A DNA stretch of 64,000 nt from Acidobacteriota bacterium (lineage in GTDB: Bacteria > Actinomycetota > Acidimicrobiia > Acidimicrobiales > RAAP-2): positions 1-64,000 of the forward strand of contig JAGXBH010000004.1 in the NCBI GenBank assembly GCA_018971185.1, written 5' to 3'. Below, piece by piece: positions 27,827-36,491 of this stretch. The notes beneath the pieces were generated by a model. The model saw nothing but the letters and a program-made list of their open reading frames with translations. It was not told the origin of the DNA and did not search any database. A program made the translations under genes and the position numbers. How positions within the stretch are numbered: position 1 is the first letter of the stretch; every line of letters begins with the position of its first letter.

Positions 27827-29166
27827 AGCAGTTCGCTGACGTGGAAGGCCATGTCCAGGCTCTGCGACGCGTTGAGTCGTGGATCGCAGATCGACGTGTA
27901 GTTGGTGTCGAGGTCGGATTCGTCGAGCTGGTCGCCCCCGCCGAGGCATTCGGTGACGTTGTCCCCGGTCAACTCGATGTGCAGACCAGACGGCCAGGTG
28001 CCGAGTGATTGGTGCACCGCGAAGAACTGGGCCACCTCGGTGAGGACGTCGTCGAAGTGGCGCGTCTTGTAACCGTCACGGGACTTGAACGTGTTGCCGT
28101 GCATGGGATCGCACGTCCACAGGACCTGCGCCCCTTCGTGGGTCATCGCCTCGACCAACTCCGGCAGACGCTCGGTCACCCGGTCGCGGCCCATTCGAGA
28201 GATCAGCGTGAGGCGACCGGGGAGGTTCTGAGGGTTCAAGAGGCCGTGCAGCACCTTGAGGTCCTCGACGCTGGTGCTCGGGCCGACCTTGAGGCCAATC
28301 GGGTTGGCCACGCCGCGCAGGAACTCCACGTGAGCACCGTCGACCTGGCGGGTTCGGTCCCCGATCCAGAGCATGTGCGCCGAGCAGTCGTACCAGTCGC
28401 CCGTGAGTGAGTCCTGACGGGTCAGGGCCTGCTCGTAGGGCAGGATCAGGGCCTCGTGGCTCGTGTAGAAGTCGACACTGGAGAGCTCGTGGTCGCCGTC
28501 GAGGTTGACACCGCAGGCGCGCATGAAGGCCAGCGCCCGGTCGATGTCGTCGGCGAGTACCTCGTAGCGCTTGCCTTCGGGCGAGTTCGTAACGAACTGC
28601 TGGTTCCAGGCGTGCACCCGCGTCAGCGAGGCGAAGCCCCCCGTGGTGAAGGCGCGCAACAGGTTGAGCGTCGCCACGCTCTGGTGGTAGGCGTCGAGGA
28701 GTCGGTCGGGATTGGGACGGCGCGCCTCCTCGGTGAAGTCCTCGTGGTTGACGATGTGTCCGCGGAAGGCGTCCAGGCGCACGCCGTCGCGCTCCTCGAA
28801 GTGCTCCGAGCGGGGCTTGGCGAACTGACCCGCGATGCGCCCCACCTTGATCACGGGCACGCCCGCGGCGTAGGTCAAGGCGACGGCCATCTGCAGGATG
28901 ACCTTGAGTTTGTCGCGAATGGCATCCGCCGAGGAATCGGCGAAGGACTCGGCGCAGTCGCCGGCCTGGAGCAGGAACGCCTCGCCGCGTGCGGCCTGGG
29001 CGAGCTGTTGGGTCAGCCGTCGCGCCTCACCGGCGAACACCAGGGGGGGTTGGCCCGCGAGCTGGGCTTCGACGCGCGCGAGGTGCGCGGCGTCGGGCCA
29101 CTGGGGGCTCTGGGCCGCGACGTGATCTCGCCAACTCTCGGGTGTCCATGGCGTGGAGGGGGTCAT
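27787..29166 (-). CDS. aroG: Class II 3-deoxy-7-phosphoheptulonate (DAHP) synthase
   Basis: This 459-residue enzyme condenses phosphoenolpyruvate and erythrose 4-phosphate, the first step of the shikimate pathway. It belongs to the plant/actinobacterial class II type: [33 protein letters not shown] and CDPMHGNT are all present. The metal cysteine is in QAGDCAESF. On the minus strand TAGCCT (29178-29173) lies exactly six bases before ATG 29166. It is divergent from nadD with 57 bases between, and its 3' end runs 40 bases into the phosphatase gene. Confidence 0.95.
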   Translation of the reverse strand: MTPSTPWTPESWRDHVAAQSPQWPDAAHLARVEAQLAGQPPLVFAGEARRLTQQLAQAARGEAFLLQAGDCAESFADSSADAIRDKLKVILQMAVALTYAAGVPVIKVGRIAGQFAKPRSEHFEERDGVRLDAFRGHIVNHEDFTEEARRPNPDRLLDAYHQSVATLNLLRAFTTGGFASLTRVHAWNQQFVTNSPEGKRYEVLADDIDRALAFMRACGVNLDGDHELSSVDFYTSHEALILPYEQALTRQDSLTGDWYDCSAHMLWIGDRTRQVDGAHVEFLRGVANPIGLKVGPSTSVEDLKVLHGLLNPQNLPGRLTLISRMGRDRVTERLPELVEAMTHEGAQVLWTCDPMHGNTFKSRDGYKTRHFDDVLTEVAQFFAVHQSLGTWPSGLHIELTGDNVTECLGGGDQLDESDLDTNYTSICDPRLNASQSLDMAFHVSELLQRAVTTRGARSL

Positions 29167-29223
29167 GACACCAGGCTAGAGGTTCCGTCGAACTCTCGGC
29201 AATCGTCTGGGTAGGCTGGGGGC

Positions 29224-29793
29224 GTGCCTCTCCGTCGCCTCGGCCTCTTCGGTGGCACGTTCGACCCCCCTCACAACGGCCACGTGGCGGCTCTGTGTGC
29301 TGCGGCGGCGACCGGACGCTTCGACCTCATCGAGGTCACCGTGGCCGGCGATCCCTATCGCAAGAGTGCCCTTGGTGGGGTCCATTCGGCGTCACTGCGC
29401 CTCGAGATGGCGCGCGCGGCCTTCGAGCACCTAGCGCTGGTGCGCGTGAGCGACCGCGAGATCAATCGGCCCGGACCCTCCTACACCATCGACACCGTCC
29501 TGGAACTGCTGGAGGAGTCCGACGACGTGGACGTGCTGGTGGGCGCGGACCTCGTGGCGCAGTTGCCCTCGTGGCACCGCGCCGATGAGCTGCGTGAACT
29601 GGTGACGGTCGGGGTGATCCCGCGACCCGGCGCCACCTTCGTCGCCCCCGAAGGGTGGGATTGCTACGAGATCGCGATGGAACCTGTCGATCTGTCGAGT
29701 ACTTTCCTACGTGAAGCGTCCCTCGATCGCGAGGCTCTGAAATTGTTAATGCCCGATGACGTAATCGCCATCTATCAAGGTGCCAAGGAGTAA
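29224..29793 (+). CDS. nadD: Nicotinate-nucleotide adenylyltransferase
   Basis: The product is 189 residues and makes the dinucleotide in NAD synthesis. The nucleotidyl-transferase motifs GLFGGTFDPPHNGHV (with HNGH) and SSTFLREA (the ISST-type motif) are present. Start GTG 29224 has TAGGCT at 29212-29217, six bases upstream, and no ribosome site. It lies upstream of rsfS, as in most bacteria, with a small gene between them. Confidence 0.94.
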   Translation: MPLRRLGLFGGTFDPPHNGHVAALCAAAATGRFDLIEVTVAGDPYRKSALGGVHSASLRLEMARAAFEHLALVRVSDREINRPGPSYTIDTVLELLEESDDVDVLVGADLVAQLPSWHRADELRELVTVGVIPRPGATFVAPEGWDCYEIAMEPVDLSSTFLREASLDREALKLLMPDDVIAIYQGAKE

Positions 29794-29804
29794 GGTAGGG
29801 CGCG

Positions 29805-29984
29805 ATGGCAGTTCGTGCGTTCGATATCTCAGACGTGTCGACGGCGTCGGTGACGGTGCTCGAGAGGGTGCCACGGACTCGGCGCGACGCGCGTCGACTC
29901 CGCCAGCGCCACGCCCTGGCGGGGATAGTGGCCGTGAGTGTCCCCTTCGTGGTGGCACTCATCGTTCTGGGAGTGGGCCACTGA
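29805..29984 (+). CDS. Small single-pass membrane protein (59 aa), unrecognised
   Basis: An open frame from ATG 29805 to TGA 29984 encodes 59 residues. The first ~37 are basic and soluble (Arg-rich segment PRTRRDARRLRQRH); the last ~20 are a strong membrane helix (IVAVSVPFVVALIVLGVG). By the positive-inside rule the long basic N-terminus would be cytosolic. An AAGGTAGGG purine run precedes the start. It lies 11 bases after nadD, and its stop overlaps the predicted rsfS start. I do not recognise a family. Position suggests a small operon member. Confidence 0.6.
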   Translation: MAVRAFDISDVSTASVTVLERVPRTRRDARRLRQRHALAGIVAVSVPFVVALIVLGVGH

Positions 29985-30382
29985 GCGAGGCGATCGTCGG
30001 CGGGGGATCAATTCTCGGCCCGCACAACGACTACGTCACCGCGTTGATCGACGCCATCGTCGAGGGCGCCGACGAGAAGCTGAGCATCGACACCGTCGTC
30101 TTGGACCTGCGCGAGTTCGTCGACTCCTTCGACGCCCTGGTGGTGGCCGCGGGGCGCAACGACCGCCAGGTGCGCGCGATCGCCGAGGAGGTGGAGCGCC
30201 GCGTGGGGGTGAATCTCGGGCTGAAGCCCACTCGCGTCGAGGGGTGGTCGACGGCGCAGTGGATCGCCCTCGACTACGGTGACGTCATCGTGCACGTCTT
30301 CGACCTCGAGACGCGCGACTACTACGACCTGGAGCATCTCTGGAGTGCCGCGCCGGCGTTTCGACCGGCGCACCAGCGCTAA
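29981..30382 (+). CDS. rsfS: Ribosome silencing factor RsfS (Iojap)
   Basis: The RsfS/Iojap fold is clear from KLSIDTVVLDLREFVDSFDALVVAAGRNDRQVRAIAEE through HVFDLETRDYYDLEHLW. It binds L14 and blocks subunit joining. The start is unusual. No ATG, GTG or TTG lies upstream within the frame near the gene; the best candidate is CTG 29981, which shares four bases (CTGA) with the preceding stop and has GGGAG 7 bases upstream. TTG 30044 would truncate the N-terminal helix and lacks a ribosome site. The stop shares bases with the stop of the convergent lipoprotein gene. Confidence 0.88.
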   Translation: MSEAIVGGGSILGPHNDYVTALIDAIVEGADEKLSIDTVVLDLREFVDSFDALVVAAGRNDRQVRAIAEEVERRVGVNLGLKPTRVEGWSTAQWIALDYGDVIVHVFDLETRDYYDLEHLWSAAPAFRPAHQR

Positions 30383-30957
30383 CCCTTCTTCAGGTACGCC
30401 ACGTCCGCGGGTGTGATGAGCGAGACCGTCGCCCCCGTGCTCAGTTTGAGGGCGTAGGGGGACTGGTTGATCGAGATACGGATCCCCTTGGACGCCCCCA
30501 TCGACGCCGCCGCGAACACCAGCTGACCGACCGCCACGCGTTGGGCGTCGAGGGAGATCTGACTCAGGGGTCGACTCACGTCGATGAGGGCCACGTCGTC
30601 GTGGATGGTGGCCTGGTTCACGACCATCGTGGTGGGTACTTCGGTGGTGATGCCGTCGGCCTGCTCCACCGGATCGGGCCCCTGGGTCTCGTAGAAGAGC
30701 ACGGCGAAGAGACTGGGTGGCGCCGTCATGAGTCGCGGAACGGCGATGACGTGGCCGGTGCGGTCGAGCAGGTAGATGTCTTGACTCACCCATCGGACCT
30801 TGGCGTAGTCGGTGAAGGGGATCGTGGGGTCGAGCAGGCCGAGCGGCACGTTGCCGGCGTCGACCAGGGTGGGTGCCGACGACGTCGACACGAGGGTGCA
30901 GCCGCTCAGACACAGTGCAGCGCACGCCAGGGTGATCGCTCGGCGCAGCACCCTCAC
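30379..30957 (-). CDS. GerMN-domain lipoprotein (minimal LpqB-like)
   Basis: The 192-residue protein starts with a lipoprotein signal (lipobox LSGC, Cys20) and consists otherwise of one GerMN-type domain (VPRLMTAPPSLFAVLFYET, DVALIDVSRPLSQIS, RISINQSP). It follows an OmpR regulator and a histidine kinase in the order mtrA-mtrB-lpqB known from actinobacteria. LpqB there is about three times longer, with a beta-propeller-like C-terminal half that is absent here. Start GTG 30957 overlaps the kinase stop by four bases. In mycobacteria LpqB modulates MtrB; a similar role here is inference. Confidence 0.78.
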   Translation of the reverse strand: MRVLRRAITLACAALCLSGCTLVSTSSAPTLVDAGNVPLGLLDPTIPFTDYAKVRWVSQDIYLLDRTGHVIAVPRLMTAPPSLFAVLFYETQGPDPVEQADGITTEVPTTMVVNQATIHDDVALIDVSRPLSQISLDAQRVAVGQLVFAAASMGASKGIRISINQSPYALKLSTGATVSLITPADVAYLKKG

Positions 30958-32342
30958 GAGGGGACCTCCACGAGTGGGAGGTCGATCTGGAACCGCGCCC
31001 CGCCCTCGGGGCTCGTGGTGGCGCGGATCTCGCCGTCGAGGGACCTCACGTGTTCGCGCACGAGGGCGAGGCCCAGCCCGGTGCCGCGGACCACGCTGCG
31101 GTCGTGAGCGGCGCGCCCGCGGTAGAAGCGCTCGAAGACGTGTTCTAGGTCGGCGGGCGCGATGCCCGGCCCGGCGTCGTCCACGTTGATCTCGACGTGG
31201 GCGTCGCGCGGCACCAGTCGTATCGCCGTGACGCCGCCGGCGTAGTGCTGCGCGTTGTCCATCAGGTTGGCGATGATCCTCTCGAAGCGTCGTCGATCGA
31301 CCAGAACGCGGGCGGTGTCGAGCCGCGGATCGGCTTCGACGGACGGCTCGGGTGCGCCTTGTCGGCGGGCCACCGAGCGAACCGCCTGACGCGTCAGCTC
31401 GACGATCGAGATGATCTCGAGGCTCGGGGAGTTCGCGCCCGCGTCGGAGCGCGAGAGTTCGATGAGGTCCTCGATGAGCCCCTGGAACACTGCGATCTCG
31501 GCGCTGAGGAGCGAGAGACTCTGCTGGGCCGCCGGCGCCAACTCGTCGCGGTGCTGCTCGATGATCGAGGCCGACATCGCCAAGGCGGTCAAGGGTGAGC
31601 GCAATTCGTGGCTCACGTCACTGGCGAAGCGAGCGTCGCGCTCGAGTTTGGTGACCAACTGGTTCACCATGGTGTTGAAGGACTCGGTCAGCTGCTCCAC
31701 CTCCGAGCCGGCGTGGGTGGTGGGGAGTCGGGTCGCGAAATCGCCGCCGGCGATGCGCGCCGCGGCGTCGGAGACCACGACCAGGGGGCGTAGCGTCCGG
31801 CGCGACACCCAGGTGCCCACCGAAGCGCCCAGGATGGTCGTGAACAGCGCGGCGGATCCGATGACCAGCAGGAGCACGCGAAGGTTGTGCTCGAGGCCGT
31901 TGAGCTGCCAGACCTCGAACACTTGGGTCTGGATCGCGGGCATCGGGATGCCGACCACGTAGTCGAGGTCCGAGAGGATGGTGCGCGTCTCGGTCGACAC
32001 GTGGCCCTGGTTCGCGGCTCTCATCGCGGCGGCGGAGATGTCGACGGTGGGGACGAGGGGGCTGAGGGTCTGCCACTGGCCTGCGATCCGCAGGATCAGG
32101 GTCGAGTTCGCGGATTGTTCGATCGAGTTGACCTCGCTGTCCAGGGTCAGCGGCGCGGTGTAGATGGTGTTGCGGATGAGGGCGGCGTTGACGTAGCTCT
32201 GCTGCAGGTCGGTTTGCTGCTGTTGGGAGATGAGGACGTCGCGCACTCCGAAGAAGGTGAGGGTGCCCAGGAGCGAACTCAACAACAGCGTGCCCAATCC
32301 GAAGATCAGGATGAGTCGAAGTCGGAGGCTCCGACTTCGCAC
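30954..32342 (-). CDS. mtrB: Sensor histidine kinase (MtrB-like)
   Basis: The 462-residue kinase has a membrane helix at about 9-33, an external sensor region of ~120 residues, a second helix at about 155-178, a HAMP domain, the H-box SDVSHELRSPLT with His245, and the ATPase domain (NLMDNAQHYAGG, VDDAGPGIAP, GTGLGLALVREH). Start GTG 32342 overlaps the regulator stop by one base (TAGTG). The gene order with regulator and GerMN lipoprotein supports MtrB. In actinobacteria MtrAB ties cell-wall state to division genes. A perfect inverted repeat lies over its first codons. Confidence 0.85.
   Translation of the reverse strand: MRSRSLRLRLILIFGLGTLLLSSLLGTLTFFGVRDVLISQQQQTDLQQSYVNAALIRNTIYTAPLTLDSEVNSIEQSANSTLILRIAGQWQTLSPLVPTVDISAAAMRAANQGHVSTETRTILSDLDYVVGIPMPAIQTQVFEVWQLNGLEHNLRVLLLVIGSAALFTTILGASVGTWVSRRTLRPLVVVSDAAARIAGGDFATRLPTTHAGSEVEQLTESFNTMVNQLVTKLERDARFASDVSHELRSPLTALAMSASIIEQHRDELAPAAQQSLSLLSAEIAVFQGLIEDLIELSRSDAGANSPSLEIISIVELTRQAVRSVARRQGAPEPSVEADPRLDTARVLVDRRRFERIIANLMDNAQHYAGGVTAIRLVPRDAHVEINVDDAGPGIAPADLEHVFERFYRGRAAHDRSVVRGTGLGLALVREHVRSLDGEIRATTSPEGGARFQIDLPLVEVPS
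32317..32339. repeat. Perfect 11-bp inverted repeat over kinase start codons
   Basis: CGAAGTCGGAG (32317-32327) is followed by a single G and its exact complement CTCCGACTTCG (32329-32339). It covers codons 2-9 of the kinase, one base after its GTG. It encodes the alternating R/S/L/R peptide of the N-terminus. Confidence 0.8.
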
Positions 32343-33016
32343 TAGAGCACCAACTTGTACCCCGCACCCCGCACGGTCAACAAGTGAACGGGGGCTGCGG
32401 GATCGGGTTCGATCTTCATCCGCAGTCGGCGCACGTGCACGTCGACCAGTCGACTGTCCCCGAAGTAGTCGTAACCCCACACTCGCTCGAGCAAGTCCTC
32501 GCGCGAGAGGACCTTGCCGTTCACCTTGGCCAGATCGACCAGCAGGCGGAACTCGGTCGAGGTCAGGTGGAGCTCGGTGCCGTCGGCGTGGCGCACCACG
32601 CCCTCGTCGGGAATCACGTGCAGGTCGCCGATCTGGAACGCCCGCGCCGCCGAATCCGGTCGGCGTCGCAGGTGCGCGCGCACGCGCGCGAGGAGTTCCA
32701 GCGGCACGAAGGGCTTGGTCACGTAGTCGTCCGCCCCGGACTCGAGACCCTTGACGACATCGGAGGTCTCGTCGCGCGCCGAGACGATCACGATCGGGAT
32801 GTCGGAGCGCGATCGCAACGCGACGCAGGTGTCGAATCCGGACATCCCCGGCAGCATGATGTCCACGATCGCGATGTCGGCGTTGCGCCGGTCGAAGAGG
32901 GCGACACCGTCTTCGCCGTTGGCGGCGTCGTCGACGTCGTAGCCCTCACCTCGGAACATCAGACGCAGCGCCGTGCGGATGTGCTCGTCGTCCTCCACGA
33001 TCAAGATGCGTGACAC
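32342..33016 (-). CDS. mtrA: OmpR-family response regulator (MtrA-like)
   Basis: The 224-residue regulator has receiver acid residues EDD at 8-10, phosphoacceptor Asp52 (IAIVDIMLPG), the TKP lysine at about 101, and a winged-helix DNA-binding domain (LTSTEFRLLVDLAKVNGKVLSREDLLERVWGYDYFGDSRLVDVHVRRLR). Start GTG 33016 is preceded by AAGGAG; two further in-frame starts lie 15 and 18 bases upstream. TAAGGT on the minus strand (33045-33040) is the likely -10. It is the first gene of the minus-strand trio and is divergent from xerC. Confidence 0.88.
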   Translation of the reverse strand: MSRILIVEDDEHIRTALRLMFRGEGYDVDDAANGEDGVALFDRRNADIAIVDIMLPGMSGFDTCVALRSRSDIPIVIVSARDETSDVVKGLESGADDYVTKPFVPLELLARVRAHLRRRPDSAARAFQIGDLHVIPDEGVVRHADGTELHLTSTEFRLLVDLAKVNGKVLSREDLLERVWGYDYFGDSRLVDVHVRRLRMKIEPDPAAPVHLLTVRGAGYKLVL

Positions 33017-33091
33017 GCGCTCTCCTTGCATCACGTCCCACCTTAGTGAGTGAACACCGCGGGAGGACCCGGCGTCACTAGCCTAGGAGGC

Positions 33092-33997
33092 GTGAGCCGC
33101 GACGCCACGGTCGACGATGCCATGCCCTCGTGGCACCTGGAGGAGTTCGCGGCGTCCCTGCGCGCGCTCGAGCGCTCGCCCGAGACGTTGCGGGCCTATC
33201 GCGGTGACGTCGAGCGCTTCGCCGCGTGGGCCCTCGGATGCGGGGTGCGCGGACCCGGTGACGTGACACGGCGTACGTTGCGTGAGTATCTCGCGAGCAT
33301 GAACAAGAGCGGCGACGAGCGGACCTCGATCTCACGTCGCCGAGCGTCGTTGCGACGCTACTTCGCCTGGGCGCTGCAGCGCGGTCACGTCGAGGTCGAT
33401 CCCGCGACGCGAATGTCGGCGCCCCGGCCGGCGACGCGGCTGCCCGAGGTCGTCGGTCGCGCACAGCTCGACGCTCTGCTCGACGAGGATTGGGGCGACG
33501 ATCCCTGGGCCTATCGGGACCGGGCGGTCTGCGAGATCCTCTACGGCGCGGGGCTTCGCGTCAGCGAGCTCTGCGGTCTCGATCTCGATCGACTCGATGA
33601 GCGACGCGGTGTACTGCGGGTCCTGGGCAAGGGCCGCAAGGAGCGGGTCGTGCCGCTGCATCGCGCCGGTTGGACGGCCATCGCGAGCTGGCGCGATCGA
33701 CGGGCGCAGGTGCTCTCGGCGACGTCGCCCGCCGCGGCGCTCTTCGTGAATCGCCGTGGGGGACGCCTCGGCGTGCGCGACGTGCGCCGGATCCTGGACC
33801 GTCGCCTCGCCTGGGGCCACATTCATCCCCACGCGCTTCGTCACACCTACGCCACCCACCTGCTCGAAGGGGGCGCGGACCTGCGCGTCGTCCAGGAGCT
33901 CCTCGGACACGAGAGCCTCACGACCACCCAGCTCTACACCCACGTCTCGAAGTCGAGGCTGCAGAAGATCCATCGCGAGACGCACCCTCGGGGCTGA
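33092..33997 (+). CDS. xerC: Tyrosine recombinase XerC
   Basis: This 301-residue recombinase would resolve chromosome dimers at dif sites. All catalytic residues are present: Arg156 (GAGLRVSEL), Lys180 (VLGKGRK), His247 and Arg250 ([13 protein letters not shown]), His273 ([11 protein letters not shown]) and the nucleophile Tyr282 (LYTHVS). Start GTG 33092 is chosen because TAGCCT (33079-33084) and AGGAGG lie just before it. xerC immediately upstream of rpsB is a conserved chromosomal order, so this is a housekeeping enzyme, not an integrase of a mobile element. Confidence 0.92.
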   Translation: MSRDATVDDAMPSWHLEEFAASLRALERSPETLRAYRGDVERFAAWALGCGVRGPGDVTRRTLREYLASMNKSGDERTSISRRRASLRRYFAWALQRGHVEVDPATRMSAPRPATRLPEVVGRAQLDALLDEDWGDDPWAYRDRAVCEILYGAGLRVSELCGLDLDRLDERRGVLRVLGKGRKERVVPLHRAGWTAIASWRDRRAQVLSATSPAAALFVNRRGGRLGVRDVRRILDRRLAWGHIHPHALRHTYATHLLEGGADLRVVQELLGHESLTTTQLYTHVSKSRLQKIHRETHPRG

Positions 33998-34053
33998 CGC
34001 GCCCCACGGTTCGCCCGCCGGAGCGGCGGCCGGCCACCGGGGGCGACGTCGAC

Positions 34054-34165
34054 TAGACTGTTCTGGCTCTCCCAGGGTGGGAGGGTGCAGACACACCGCG
34101 TGGTTTCGTACGGTCGCTCCTCGGAGTGCACCACGGGGTTGATCAACCGAACGGAAGGAAAACTC
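34054..34165 (+). promoter_or_regulatory. Promoter hexamer and ~100-base leader of rpsB
   Basis: TAGACT at 34054-34059 could begin an RNA near 34066. The leader holds CTCCCA/TGGGAG and a CGTGGT/ACCACG long-range pairing, then GGAAGGAAAACTC as ribosome site. S2 operons are often autoregulated through the leader; no known class was recognised. Confidence 0.4.
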
Positions 34166-34945
34166 GTGGCACTCGTCACTTTGCAGGAATTGCTCGACTC
34201 GGGAGTCCACTTCGGACACCAGACCCGGCGCTGGAACCCTAAGATGCGCCGGTTCATCCTCGGCGAGCGCAACGGCATCTACCTCATCGACCTGCGCAAG
34301 ACCCTCGCCGGCATCGAGCAGAGCTACACCTACGTGCGAGACCTCGTCGCCGAGGGCGGCGTGATCCTCTTCGTCGGCACGAAGAAGCAGACGCAGGGAC
34401 CGATCGAGGACTACGCGAACGCCTGCGGCATGCCCTTCGTGAACCAGCGCTGGTTGGGCGGCATGCTGACCAACTTCTCCACGGTCGCGGGCCGCGTCAA
34501 GCGGATGATGGAGCTTCGCGCCATGCAGAGGGCTGGCGACTTCGACGGCATGCCCAAGCGTGAGGCGCTGCGCCACAGCCGTGAGCTCGAGAAGTTGGAC
34601 CGGAACCTGTCGGGCATCGCCAATCTCGACCGGGTGCCCGACGCCATCTTCGTCATCGACACGAAGAAGGAGCACATCGCGGTCACCGAGGCCCGCAAGC
34701 TGGGGCTGCCCGTCGTCGCGGTGGTGGACACCAACTGCGACCCTGACGTGATCGACTACGTCATCCCCGGCAACGATGACGCGATCCGATCGGGTGCGCT
34801 GTTGTGCCGTCTGATCGCCGACGCGGTCACCGAAGGTCGCTTCATCCGCCAGAACCGTCCGACCGCCCTCAAGGCCGCTGCCGCTGCGGCTGCCCCGAGT
34901 GCGCCCGCCGAGAGCGCCCCCGTGGACGCTCCCGCCAACGCCTAG
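34166..34945 (+). CDS. rpsB: 30S ribosomal protein S2
   Basis: This 259-residue protein has the S2 signatures [21 protein letters not shown] and [36 protein letters not shown]. The C-terminus has an Ala/Pro-rich tail of about 30 residues. Start GTG 34166 follows GGAAGG at about 34153-34158; an upstream in-frame ATG is unlikely. It opens the rpsB-tsf-pyrH-frr-cdsA-dxr run. Confidence 0.97.
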   Translation: MALVTLQELLDSGVHFGHQTRRWNPKMRRFILGERNGIYLIDLRKTLAGIEQSYTYVRDLVAEGGVILFVGTKKQTQGPIEDYANACGMPFVNQRWLGGMLTNFSTVAGRVKRMMELRAMQRAGDFDGMPKREALRHSRELEKLDRNLSGIANLDRVPDAIFVIDTKKEHIAVTEARKLGLPVVAVVDTNCDPDVIDYVIPGNDDAIRSGALLCRLIADAVTEGRFIRQNRPTALKAAAAAAAPSAPAESAPVDAPANA

Positions 34946-34979
34946 TAATCACTCGACCAAGAACATAGGAGAAGTAAAG

Positions 34980-35777
34980 GTGTCGTACACCGCAAATCCC
35001 AAGGACATCATGTCCCTTCGCAAGACCACCGGGGTGGGCTTGATGGACGCCAAGAAAGCCCTGGAGGCGAACGAGGGCAACGTGGAGGCCGCCGTGCAGT
35101 GGCTGCGCGTCCAGGGCAAGGCCTCGGCGGCCAAGCGCGCCGACCGCGAAGCCGGCGAGGGCGCCGTGGCCGTGGTCCGCAACGGTAACGTCGCGGCGAT
35201 CGTCGAGATGCGTTGTGAGACCGACTTCGTGGCCAAGTCCGACGAGTTCACGTCGCTGGTGGACCAGATCGCCGCGCGGGTGTGCGACGAGGGCGAGAGT
35301 GCCGTCGCGCAGTTCGACGAGAACATCGAGACCATGCTGACGACGCTGAAGGAAAACATCTCGGTGGGCCGAGTCCACCGCCTGGTCGCCGGCGAGGGCG
35401 AGGTCGTGGACACCTATAACCACACCCAGGCCGGTCGCGGCGTCAATGCGGTCGCCATCGTGGTCAAGGGGGCGACCGACGAACTGGCGCACGAGATCGC
35501 GGTGCACATCGCCTTCGCCAAGCCTCAGTACCTCTCACGCGAGGACGTCCCCGCTGAGGAGATCGAGGCGGAGCGCAAGACCATCGAGGAGATCTCGCTC
35601 AACGAGGGCAAGCCGGCCGCCGCGTTGGCCAAGATCATCGAGGGCCGCCTCAACGGCTGGTTCAAGGAGCGCGTCCTGCTCGAGCAGAGCTACGTGAAGG
35701 ACGAGAAGCAGACGATCACGCAGCTACTCGGGGGCGCGACGATCACCGCGTTCGCCCAAGTCGTCATCGGGGAGTAG
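34980..35777 (+). CDS. tsf: Elongation factor Ts
   Basis: This is a 265-residue nucleotide-exchange factor for EF-Tu. The N-terminal UBA-like module (IMSLRKTTGVGLMDAKKALEANEGNVEAAVQWLR) and the TDFVAKSDEF contact loop are present, with coiled-coil and C-terminal module following. Start GTG 34980 has AGGAGAAG upstream. pyrH begins 3 bases after its stop. Confidence 0.97.
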   Translation: MSYTANPKDIMSLRKTTGVGLMDAKKALEANEGNVEAAVQWLRVQGKASAAKRADREAGEGAVAVVRNGNVAAIVEMRCETDFVAKSDEFTSLVDQIAARVCDEGESAVAQFDENIETMLTTLKENISVGRVHRLVAGEGEVVDTYNHTQAGRGVNAVAIVVKGATDELAHEIAVHIAFAKPQYLSREDVPAEEIEAERKTIEEISLNEGKPAAALAKIIEGRLNGWFKERVLLEQSYVKDEKQTITQLLGGATITAFAQVVIGE

Positions 35778-35780
35778 TCC

Positions 35781-36491
35781 GTGGGTCGCGTGGTCTTGAA
35801 GCTGTCGGGTGAGGCGCTCGCGTCCTCCGCCAGCGACGAGACCATCGACGCCAGCACGGTGGACTTCCTCGCCACGGTCATCGCCGGGGCGATGGCGCGC
35901 GGTGACCTCGAGTTGGCCGTCGTGGTGGGTGGCGGCAACATCTGGCGCGGCGCGACGGGCGCGATGGCTGGCATGAACCGCGCCAACTCCGACATCATGG
36001 GCATGCTCGGGACCGTCATCAACGCCCTGGCGCTGCAGGACGCGATCGAGTCGCACGGTTGCGCCACGCGGGTGATGTCGGCCATCGGGATGGACCAGGT
36101 GGCTGAGCCCTACATCCGTCGCCGGGCCGTGCGCCACCTGGAGAAGGGGCGCGTGGTCATCTTCGCCGCGGGCATGGGCAATCCGTACTTCACCACCGAC
36201 ACCGCCGCCGTGCAGCGCGCGGCCGAGGTCGAGGCCGATATGGTTCTAAAGGGGACGCACGGGGGGGTCGACGGTGTCTATAGCGAGGATCCGCGCAAGA
36301 ACGCCGCGGCGACCAGGTTTGAGACGGTGTTCTTCGACGACGTCATCGCCCGGGACCTGCGCGTGATGGACATGACGGCCATCACCTTCTGCAAGGACAA
36401 CGGTATTCCTATCCGGATCTTTGACCTCATGGCCCAAGGAAACCTGGACCGCGCCCTCAAGGGTGATGCGGTCGGTACGCTGGTGAACTGA
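35781..36491 (+). CDS. pyrH: Uridylate kinase
   Basis: This 236-residue bacterial-type UMP kinase of the amino-acid-kinase fold has VVLKLSGEALA at the start, VVVGGGNIWRG, and ATRFETVFFDDVIARDLRVMD and ITFCKDNGIPIRIF in the C-terminal half. It forms hexamers and is regulated by GTP and UTP in studied species. Start GTG 35781. It ends in a TGATG overlap with frr. Confidence 0.96.
   Translation: MGRVVLKLSGEALASSASDETIDASTVDFLATVIAGAMARGDLELAVVVGGGNIWRGATGAMAGMNRANSDIMGMLGTVINALALQDAIESHGCATRVMSAIGMDQVAEPYIRRRAVRHLEKGRVVIFAAGMGNPYFTTDTAAVQRAAEVEADMVLKGTHGGVDGVYSEDPRKNAAATRFETVFFDDVIARDLRVMDMTAITFCKDNGIPIRIFDLMAQGNLDRALKGDAVGTLVN

Noticed and set aside
33092..33997. Integrase of a mobile element
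   Set aside because: The recombinase sits in the conserved xerC-rpsB order, with no attachment repeats, phage genes or composition shift around it.
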